Of a stretch of 13,385 nucleotides of DNA, positions 8,250-13,385 are shown one piece after another (position 1 is the first letter of the stretch; the number at the start of each line of letters is the position of its first letter). Origin of the DNA: Betaproteobacteria bacterium (GTDB taxonomy: Bacteria > Pseudomonadota > Gammaproteobacteria > Burkholderiales > Burkholderiaceae); NCBI GenBank assembly GCA_947468785.1, contig CANIMS010000019.1, positions 1-13,385 of the forward strand, read 5' to 3'. Under the pieces are notes generated by a model. It did no database searches and was not told the DNA's origin. It was given only the letters and a program-made list of their open reading frames with translations. The translations under genes and the position numbers were made by a program.

Positions 8250-9080
8250 ATGGCAGTTAAGCCCAGTATTCAGATGTCAAATGCCTCCGTGCCAGTGGTG
8301 CATGAAGTTGAGATATTGGATGAAATGGGACGTCGCAAGCTTACCCATATCCCTGGGGAGCGCCCCTTGACGATTTATTTAGATAAACGTGAAATCGTGA
8401 CTCTGATGACCTTAGGTAGCGCCCCTGAGGCTCTCGTTTTAGGCTATCTGCGTAATCAGCGGATGGTTGAGTCGCCAGATGATATTGAGAGCATCCAGGT
8501 AGATTGGGAGACCGACTCAGCAGCCGTGAAAACACGACGCAGCACGGTTGATATTGATGCCCTTACTAGCAAGAGAGTCGTGACCACTGGCTGTGGTCAG
8601 GGCACCATGTTTGGGGGCTTGATGGAGGAGATGGCTGAGATTCGTTTGCCAGATGGCCCAAGCTTATCTCAAGAGGCCATCGTTTCCTTAATTGAAGCTA
8701 TTCGGTCTCATGACACGATTTATAAGAAGTCGGGCTCAGTCCATGCTTGTGCCGTTTTTGAACGACACGGTGACGCAGATGTAAGGCTTTTGCATTTTAT
8801 CGAGGATGTGGGTCGCCATAATGCAGTGGACTCCATTTCTGGCTTGATGTGGTTGGCAAATACAGCTGGCAAGGATTTGGTTTTCTTTACCACTGGGCGC
8901 TTAACTTCCGAGATGGTTATTAAGGGCGCTCAAATGGGGATTCCCTTTCTATTGACTCGTTCCGGCGTGACCCTGATGGGCCTTGAGCTAGCCCGTAAAA
9001 CCAATCTCACCATTATGTCCCGCTGTTCGGGCAAACACTTCGAGATCTACAACGCCCCTGAGCGTGTAGTTTTTAGCTAA
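8250..9080 (+). CDS. fdhD: Formate dehydrogenase accessory sulfurtransferase FdhD
   Basis: A 276-residue cytoplasmic protein that passes sulfur from the cysteine desulfurase to the molybdenum cofactor of formate dehydrogenases, without which those enzymes are inactive. Family segments are clear: the Cys loop TTGCGQGT (C115), SGSVHACAVF (161-170), EDVGRHNAVD (185-194), TTGRLTSEMV (214-223) and RSGVTLMGLELA (237-248). The CxxC of the E. coli protein is reduced to CxxG (C115, G118), leaving a single loop cysteine; I recall this form from other betaproteobacteria. The ATG at 8250 is used, but an in-frame ATG at 8274 is an alternative and neither has a good ribosome binding site. No formate dehydrogenase subunit is in the window. 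The oxalate genes upstream generate formate, so the two regions may be functionally linked. Confidence 0.94.
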   Translation: MAVKPSIQMSNASVPVVHEVEILDEMGRRKLTHIPGERPLTIYLDKREIVTLMTLGSAPEALVLGYLRNQRMVESPDDIESIQVDWETDSAAVKTRRSTVDIDALTSKRVVTTGCGQGTMFGGLMEEMAEIRLPDGPSLSQEAIVSLIEAIRSHDTIYKKSGSVHACAVFERHGDADVRLLHFIEDVGRHNAVDSISGLMWLANTAGKDLVFFTTGRLTSEMVIKGAQMGIPFLLTRSGVTLMGLELARKTNLTIMSRCSGKHFEIYNAPERVVFS

Positions 9081-9083
9081 AAC

Positions 9084-9098
9084 AGCCCATTTTGGGCT
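9084..9098. other. Hairpin after fdhD
   Basis: AGCCCA-TTT-TGGGCT forms a perfect six-pair stem four bases after the fdhD stop. No T tract follows, so termination would be weak or factor-dependent. Confidence 0.4.
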
Positions 9099-9140
9099 TG
9101 GCTACCTCGATAAATTGTGGGCAGCACCTGACGAAGGTTT

Positions 9141-9146
9141 TACAAT
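9141..9146 (+). promoter_or_regulatory. Candidate -10 box for dcd (leaderless arrangement)
   Basis: TACAAT (5/6 to consensus) ends six bases before the dcd ATG, which places the likely transcription start on the A of the start codon. No Shine-Dalgarno sits at a working distance (AAGG at 9134-9137 is too far). The -35 element is unclear. Confidence 0.4.
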
Positions 9147-9152
9147 TCGGCC

Positions 9153-9719
9153 ATGACTATTAAATCTGACCACTGGATCCGCCGCATGGGCGAGCAAGGC
9201 ATGATCGACCCATTCGAGCCTGGGCAAGTTCGCCAAGACGCTGCAGGTAACAAAATCGTGAGTTATGGCACCTCAAGCTATGGCTACGACATTCGTTGCG
9301 CAGACGAATTTAAGATCTTTACGAATATCAATAGCACCATCGTTGATCCAAAAAATTTCGATGAACAATCCTTTGTTGATTTCAAGGGCGATGTTTGCAT
9401 CATTCCACCAAACTCATTCGCTTTAGCAAGAACTGTGGAGTATTTCAAGATTCCACGTAGCGTATTAACAGTCTGCGTTGGCAAGAGTACTTATGCTCGT
9501 TGCGGAATTATTGTGAATGTCACTCCATTCGAGCCAGAGTGGGAAGGTTATGTGACCTTAGAATTTTCGAATACCACGCCACTACCTGCAAAGATTTATG
9601 CAGGCGAGGGATGCGCTCAAGTACTTTTCTTTGAAAGTGATGAAGTGTGTGGCACCTCATACAAAGATCGTGGCGGTAAATATCAAGGTCAGCGGGGCGT
9701 TACCCTGCCTAAGACCTAA
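9153..9719 (+). CDS. dcd: dCTP deaminase
   Basis: A 188-residue homotrimeric enzyme of the dCTP deaminase / dUTPase fold. It converts dCTP to dUTP and ammonia, feeding dUTPase and then dTMP synthesis. Key elements: [13 protein letters not shown] (41-53), the nucleotide-binding GKSTYARCG (110-118, with S112 and R116), and [21 protein letters not shown] (125-145) with catalytic E137, which corresponds to E. coli Glu138. The C-terminal lid [19 protein letters not shown] is complete. Length is normal. The bifunctional dCTP deaminase/dUTPase variant is less likely because this protein follows the E. coli-type text. It is followed after 89 bases by the decarboxylase gene, possibly co-transcribed. 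Confidence 0.96.
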   Translation: MTIKSDHWIRRMGEQGMIDPFEPGQVRQDAAGNKIVSYGTSSYGYDIRCADEFKIFTNINSTIVDPKNFDEQSFVDFKGDVCIIPPNSFALARTVEYFKIPRSVLTVCVGKSTYARCGIIVNVTPFEPEWEGYVTLEFSNTTPLPAKIYAGEGCAQVLFFESDEVCGTSYKDRGGKYQGQRGVTLPKT

Positions 9720-9796
9720 GCCAATCCGGCGGTGTGTAAATTTCATTTCAGCCGCAATTTTAAGAAGTCGGTCCCAAACGCATTGGGTCACACAGC

Positions 9797-9803
9797 AGGG
9801 GAG
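9797..9803 (+). promoter_or_regulatory. Ribosome binding site of the decarboxylase gene
   Basis: AGGGGAG lies five bases before the ATG at 9809. A second ATG at 9805 is out of frame and overlaps it, so the start at 9809 is the right one. Confidence 0.7.
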
Positions 9804-9808
9804 TATGT

Positions 9809-12076
9809 ATGAAATTTCGTTTCCCAATCATCATCATTGATGAGGACTTTCGTTCGGAAAATATTTCGGGTTCTGGAATTCGCGATTTAGCAGAGGCAAT
9901 CGAAAACGAAGGTATGGAAGTCATTGGCTTAACCAGTTATGGCGACCTCACTTCATTTGCTCAGCAGGCATCCCGCGCCTCCAGCTTTATCGTCTCGATT
10001 GATGATGAAGAATTTGATTCGGATTCAGAAGACCACGACCTCCCGGCCTTAAATAACTTGCGCGCTTTCATTACTGAAGTCCGCAAACGGAATGAAGATA
10101 TTCCAATCTTCCTCTATGGTGAGACCCGTACATCACGCCATATGCCCAATGATATTTTGCGGGAGTTGCATGGCTTTATTCATATGAATGAAGACACACC
10201 AGAATTTGTAGCACGGCACATTATTCGTGAAGCTAAAGTGTATTTGGATTCTTTAGCGCCACCTTTCTTCCGCGCCTTAACAAATTATGCTTCGGAGGGG
10301 TCGTATTCATGGCATTGCCCTGGACACTCTGGTGGCGTTGCCTTTTTAAAGAGTCCAGTAGGTCGTATGTTCCATCAGTTTTTTGGTGAGAATATGCTGC
10401 GTGCGGACGTGTGTAATGCTGTAGAGGAATTAGGACAGCTTCTTGATCACACAGGCCCTGTTCTCCAGAGTGAGCGTAATGCCGCCCGCATCTTTAATGC
10501 TGACCACTTGTTCTTTGTCACTAATGGAACCTCAACCTCTAACAAAATTGTTTGGCACTCTACGGTAGCGCCAGGAGATGTAGTTTTAGTAGATCGTAAC
10601 TGCCATAAATCAGTGATTCATTCCATCACGATGATGGGTGCGATCCCTATTTTCTTAATGCCTACACGCAATCACTTGGGCATTATTGGACCAATTCCAA
10701 AAGAAGAATTTGAGTGGGCCAATATCAAGAAGAAGATTGATGCCAATCCCTTTATTAAGGATAAAAACGTTGTTCCTCGAGTAATGACGCTCACGCAAAG
10801 CACCTATGACGGTATTGTTTATAACGTTGAAATGATTAAAGAAATGCTTGACGGCAAAGTCGATTCTTTGCATTTTGACGAAGCTTGGCTGCCTCATGCT
10901 GCATTTCACCCGTTTTATAAAGATATGCATGCGATTGGCGCTGATCGCAAACGTACCAAAAAGAGTCTGATGTTTGCTACTCAGTCAACTCATAAATTAT
11001 TGGCTGGCTTATCTCAGGCATCACAAGTATTAGTTCAAGATGCCGATGAGCATAAGCTTGATCGCGATTGCTTTAATGAAGCCTATTTGATGCATACCTC
11101 GACTAGCCCGCAATACGCCATTATTGCTTCCTGCGATGTCTCTGCAGCCATGATGGAATCTCCTGGCGGTACAACGCTGGTAGAAGAATCTATTGCTGAG
11201 GCAATGGACTTTAGGCGTGCTATGCGCGAAGTCGATGAAAAGTTTGGTGCAGATTGGTGGTTCAAGGTTTGGGGCCCAGATCATTTAGCTGAAGAGGGTA
11301 TTGGCGAGCGCTCAGACTGGATCCTAGAGCCTTCTGCCTCTTGGCATGACTTTGGTAAGTTGGCTAAAGATTTCAATATGCTTGACCCTATTAAGGCCAC
11401 AGTGGTTACCCCTGGTTTAGATATTGAGGGCAACTTTGGCTCTATGGGTATACCAGCGAGCATTGTTACCAAGTACTTGGCTGAACATGGTGTGATTGTT
11501 GAGAAGTGCGGGCTGTATTCTTTCTTCATTATGTTCACGATCGGCATTACTAAGGGCCGTTGGAATACGCTCGTTACAGAGTTGCAACAATTTAAAGACC
11601 ACTTTGATAAAAATGCGCCTTTGTGGAAAGTTTTGCCAGAGTTTGTGGCAAAGCATCCACGTTATGAGCGTGTTGGTCAGAAGGATATTTGCCAACAAAT
11701 TCATGAGTTCTATAAGGGTCGTAATGTGGCGCGCATGACAACGGAAATGTATACCTCTGACATGGTGCCTGCAATGATGCCTTCCGAAGCATGGGCCAAG
11801 ATGGCGCATAAAGAGGTTGATCGCGTACCCTTGGATCAATTAGAGGGTCGTGTAACTGCAATGTTAGTAACGCCATATCCTCCCGGCATTCCATTGCTGA
11901 TTCCAGGGGAGCGCTTTAATAAACGGATTGTGGACTATCTGTATTTTGCTCGTGACTTTAATGAGCAATTTCCTGGCTTTGAAACCGATATTCATGGGCT
12001 CGTTAAAGCAGATATAGACGGACGCAGTGAGTATTACGTCGACTGTGTCAGGCAGGAGCGAGATATTACCCTGTAG
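9809..12076 (+). CDS. Orn/Lys/Arg decarboxylase, PLP-dependent, class I
   Basis: A 755-residue fold-type I PLP enzyme of the AdiA/LdcI/SpeC family, with the length of E. coli AdiA as recalled. The N-terminal wing domain (about 1-130, IIIIDEDF at 7-14) resembles a receiver domain. The catalytic core shows WHCPGHSGGVAF (169-179), TNGTSTSNK (238-246), DRNCHKS (262-268), HFDEAW (355-360, D357 pairs with the PLP ring) and SxHK (K396 in QSTHKLLAGLSQAS), the Schiff-base lysine. The C-terminal part contains SWHDFGKL and PYPPGIPLLIPGE. It removes the carboxyl group of a basic amino acid, giving a polyamine or diamine and consuming a proton. Whether the substrate is arginine, lysine or ornithine cannot be told from the motifs. 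A strong ribosome binding site precedes it and a strong terminator follows. Confidence 0.93.
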   Translation: MKFRFPIIIIDEDFRSENISGSGIRDLAEAIENEGMEVIGLTSYGDLTSFAQQASRASSFIVSIDDEEFDSDSEDHDLPALNNLRAFITEVRKRNEDIPIFLYGETRTSRHMPNDILRELHGFIHMNEDTPEFVARHIIREAKVYLDSLAPPFFRALTNYASEGSYSWHCPGHSGGVAFLKSPVGRMFHQFFGENMLRADVCNAVEELGQLLDHTGPVLQSERNAARIFNADHLFFVTNGTSTSNKIVWHSTVAPGDVVLVDRNCHKSVIHSITMMGAIPIFLMPTRNHLGIIGPIPKEEFEWANIKKKIDANPFIKDKNVVPRVMTLTQSTYDGIVYNVEMIKEMLDGKVDSLHFDEAWLPHAAFHPFYKDMHAIGADRKRTKKSLMFATQSTHKLLAGLSQASQVLVQDADEHKLDRDCFNEAYLMHTSTSPQYAIIASCDVSAAMMESPGGTTLVEESIAEAMDFRRAMREVDEKFGADWWFKVWGPDHLAEEGIGERSDWILEPSASWHDFGKLAKDFNMLDPIKATVVTPGLDIEGNFGSMGIPASIVTKYLAEHGVIVEKCGLYSFFIMFTIGITKGRWNTLVTELQQFKDHFDKNAPLWKVLPEFVAKHPRYERVGQKDICQQIHEFYKGRNVARMTTEMYTSDMVPAMMPSEAWAKMAHKEVDRVPLDQLEGRVTAMLVTPYPPGIPLLIPGERFNKRIVDYLYFARDFNEQFPGFETDIHGLVKADIDGRSEYYVDCVRQERDITL

Positions 12077-12095
12077 CTTAAAGGGCGCCAAGACT

Positions 12096-12125
12096 AAATA
12101 CCCTGCTATTGCAGGGTATTTTTTT
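12096..12125 (+). terminator. Rho-independent terminator after the decarboxylase gene
   Basis: AAATACCCTGC (12096-12106) pairs perfectly with GCAGGGTATTT (12111-12121) across a TATT loop, and a run of seven T follows at 12119-12125. It isolates the toxin-antitoxin module from the upstream gene. Confidence 0.93.
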
Positions 12126-12127
12126 GC

Positions 12128-12156
12128 TTGCACTCAAATCAGGGTCTGTATATACT
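12128..12156 (+). promoter_or_regulatory. Candidate promoter of the yefM-yoeB module
   Basis: TTGCAC (12128-12133), a 17-base spacer, then TATACT (12151-12156, 5/6 to consensus). Transcription would start near 12163, inside the palindromic operator region. It begins right after the upstream terminator. Confidence 0.55.
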
Positions 12157-12177
12157 TGTACAACATATTAGACAAGT
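12154..12177. promoter_or_regulatory. Operator-like palindromes before yefM
   Basis: TTGTACAA (12156-12163) is a perfect palindrome containing TGTACA, the core known from the E. coli yefM-yoeB operator. ACTTGT (12154-12159) and ACAAGT (12172-12177) form a wider six-pair dyad around it. Overlap with the -10 box and start site fits autorepression by YefM and YefM-YoeB. Confidence 0.6.
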
Positions 12178-12182
12178 AGGAG
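12178..12182 (+). promoter_or_regulatory. Ribosome binding site of yefM
   Basis: AGGAG lies six bases before the ATG at 12189, a strong Shine-Dalgarno that supports high antitoxin synthesis relative to the toxin. Confidence 0.75.
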
Positions 12183-12188
12183 CTGGTA

Positions 12189-12446
12189 ATGCGTGTAATT
12201 AATTTCTCTGATGCTAGAAATCAATTTAAGCAAGTGATCGACCAGGTTGTTGCAGACTGTGACGTTGCGATTATTTCTCGTAGAGATGCTGAGGATGCTG
12301 TCGTCATGTCATTGAATACCTATAACAGCATGATGGAAACCTTCCATTTATTAAAATCTCCATCAAACGTAAAACATCTGGAGAAATCATTGGCACAATA
12401 TCGAAAAGGGCAGACTAAGGCAAAGGCTTTGGTGGATGCTAAGTAG
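12189..12446 (+). CDS. yefM: YefM/Phd family antitoxin
   Basis: An 85-residue type II antitoxin. The N-terminal Phd/YefM fold (about 1-55) binds DNA: MRVINFSDARNQFKQVIDQV has the SxAR start with R10 at the position of the DNA-contacting Arg of E. coli YefM, and AVVMSLNTYNSMMETFHLL follows the family closely. The C-terminal part (about 56-85, SPSNVKHLEKSLAQYRKGQ) is the flexible toxin-binding segment expected to neutralise YoeB. Its last 11 bases overlap the toxin start, the usual order and coupling. It is expected to repress its own promoter through the palindromes just upstream. It is a complete, normal-length member. Confidence 0.93.
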   Translation: MRVINFSDARNQFKQVIDQVVADCDVAIISRRDAEDAVVMSLNTYNSMMETFHLLKSPSNVKHLEKSLAQYRKGQTKAKALVDAK

Positions 12447-12699
12447 GATAGTTTGGACAAATGCAGCTTGGGCGGATTATGTTTATTGGCAGGGACAAGA
12501 TAAGAAAACGCTTAAGCGGATTAATAATCTCATTAAAGATGCCCTAAGAAACCCTCAAGACGGCATTGGAAAACCAGAGGAGCTCAGAGAAAGTCTTGCT
12601 GGATTTTGGTCAAGGCGAATTGACGATGTGAATCGACTTGTATATGCAATTGAGAAAGATCAATTAGTCATTATTGCTTGCCGCTATCACTACGAGTAG
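12436..12699 (+). CDS. yoeB: YoeB family mRNA interferase toxin
   Basis: An 87-residue RelE-fold ribonuclease that cuts mRNA in the ribosomal A site and stops translation when free of YefM. It follows E. coli YoeB closely (VWTNAAWADYVYWQGQDKKT, then LAGFWSRRIDDVNRLVYAI, then IIACRYHYE). The catalytic residues known from E. coli (Glu46, Arg65, His83, Tyr84) align with E48, R67, H85 and Y86, all present, so the toxin looks intact. One residue, E87, extends past the usual RYHY end. It overlaps yefM by 11 bases. A short hairpin covers its stop codon, and 14 bases separate it from the converging transporter gene. Confidence 0.95.
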   Translation: MLSRIVWTNAAWADYVYWQGQDKKTLKRINNLIKDALRNPQDGIGKPEELRESLAGFWSRRIDDVNRLVYAIEKDQLVIIACRYHYE

Positions 12700-12701
12700 T
12701 G
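12688..12701. other. Hairpin over the yoeB stop codon
   Basis: CACTAC-GA-GTAGTG is a perfect palindrome covering the final codons and TAG of yoeB. No T tract follows. It is the only terminator-like element between yoeB and the converging TRAP gene. Confidence 0.35.
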
Positions 12702-12713
12702 ACGGGTTAGAGT

Positions 12714-13385
12714 CTATTTCACCGGCTTATCTAACTGAAAATTAACGGGCGCATCCTCATCTACTTTGCTTGGGGGTGATTCTGTTTTATCTTCATCAGC
12801 ACTCTTAAAGTTAAATTCTTGGCTTTGCACAATGGCTTCCGGCTTATCCAGCAGCGTTGTCACCAATGCCGGGAATGCCATCACTAGAACTACCATCACC
12901 AGTTGAAGTCCGACCCATGGAAGAGCGCCCCAATAGATGTCGCTACTCTTCACTTCCTTAGGTGCTACGCCACGTAAGTAAAAAAGGGCAAAACCAAAAG
13001 GTGGATGCATAAATGAAGTTTGCATATTGACGCAAAGCATCACACCAAACCACACCAAAGCAGCACTTGCAGCAGCCTGTGGGTTACCGTTCATTGAATC
13101 GAGGAGTACGGGTGAAAGAAGTTTTACAGCCACAGGAGCGAGCAATGGCACAACGATAAAAGCAATCTCAAAGAAATCTAAGAAGAATGCCAAGAAAAAA
13201 ACAAAGAGGTTCACAATAATCAGGAAGCCAACCCAACCACCAGGTATGTCTGAGAAGAGTGCCTCAACCCAATGTCCACCATCAACGCCCTGAAAGACCA
13301 CCGAGAAACAGGTTGAGCCAATCAGAATAAAGACCACCATCGCAGTAATGCGCATTGTGTTTTGATAGGCTTCTTGAATTAAGCC
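12714..13385 (-). CDS. TRAP transporter large permease, DctM family (5' part outside window)
   Basis: The C-terminal 223 residues of an inner-membrane protein; the frame stays open to the window edge (GLIQEAYQNTMRITAMVV precedes the first visible Met), so the start lies outside. Several hydrophobic segments are visible (for example MVVFILIGSTCFSVVF, VGFLIIVNLFVFFLAFFLDF, IAFIVVPLLAPVAV, VGLQLVMVVLVMAFPALV). The motif NMQTSFMHPPFGFALFYLRG is typical of the large subunit of TRAP transporters annotated as mannitol/chloroaromatic type. These use sodium or proton gradients and a periplasmic binding protein to import organic acids. A hydrophilic acidic/lysine tail of about 45 residues after LLDKPEAI is probably cytoplasmic. 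Substrate is unknown. It converges with yoeB. Confidence 0.88.
   Translation of the reverse strand, partial: GLIQEAYQNTMRITAMVVFILIGSTCFSVVFQGVDGGHWVEALFSDIPGGWVGFLIIVNLFVFFLAFFLDFFEIAFIVVPLLAPVAVKLLSPVLLDSMNGNPQAAASAALVWFGVMLCVNMQTSFMHPPFGFALFYLRGVAPKEVKSSDIYWGALPWVGLQLVMVVLVMAFPALVTTLLDKPEAIVQSQEFNFKSADEDKTESPPSKVDEDAPVNFQLDKPVK

Noticed and set aside
8274..8276. Alternative fdhD start at an internal ATG
   Set aside because: It has no better ribosome binding site than the ATG at 8250, and the conserved part begins later, so it cannot be preferred.
11417..11839. A 140-codon open frame on the minus strand inside the decarboxylase gene
   Set aside because: It lies fully antisense to a well-supported gene, has an odd His/Arg/Cys-rich composition and resembles no family. 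Other antisense frames in this gene have the same look.

Overview
The window looks like chromosomal DNA from a betaproteobacterium of the order Burkholderiales, and a streamlined Polynucleobacter-like freshwater bacterium fits best. This rests on the lineage-typical small DUF3460 protein upstream of scpA-panC, the gene styles recalled from that group, moderate GC and very tight gene packing. The species is an inference. No RNA gene, CRISPR array, insertion sequence or phage gene is visible. No gene-free stretch reaches 300 bases; the longest is about 165 bases (8085-8249).

Layout, left to right. (1) 1-4407, plus strand: oxalate / formyl-CoA metabolism. It holds the 3' end of oxalyl-CoA decarboxylase (oxc), a YfdW-like formyl-CoA:oxalate CoA-transferase (frc), a terminator, a stand-alone PAS-domain protein, a dyad-rich intergenic region, a second diverged Frc paralogue, and, one base further on, a protein resembling the 10-formyl-tetrahydrofolate hydrolase domain of ALDH1L1. 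(2) 4415-8084, minus strand: housekeeping genes. DUF3460-scpA-panC form an overlapping operon, preceded by a short methionyl-tRNA synthetase gene (metG). (3) 8250-12076, plus strand: fdhD (formate dehydrogenase maturation), dcd (dCTP deaminase) and a large PLP-dependent Orn/Lys/Arg decarboxylase that ends at a strong terminator. (4) 12128-12699, plus strand: a YefM-YoeB type II toxin-antitoxin module with promoter and operator-like palindromes. (5) 12714-13385, minus strand: the C-terminal part of a TRAP transporter large permease (DctM family), which runs off the window.

How the genes work together: Frc moves CoA from formyl-CoA to oxalate, giving oxalyl-CoA and formate, and Oxc decarboxylates oxalyl-CoA back to formyl-CoA. 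Net, oxalate becomes CO2 and formate. FdhD serves formate dehydrogenase maturation, so formate oxidation is a plausible next step, though no dehydrogenase subunit lies in the window. The most interesting unit is the tightly coupled pair of the second Frc paralogue and the formyl-THF-hydrolase-like protein, at 2226-4407. Its upstream region contains a perfect 27-base palindrome and further nested dyads, and a PAS protein lies next to it. This pair may link formyl-CoA to the folate one-carbon pool or handle a CoA acceptor other than oxalate; that is a hypothesis.
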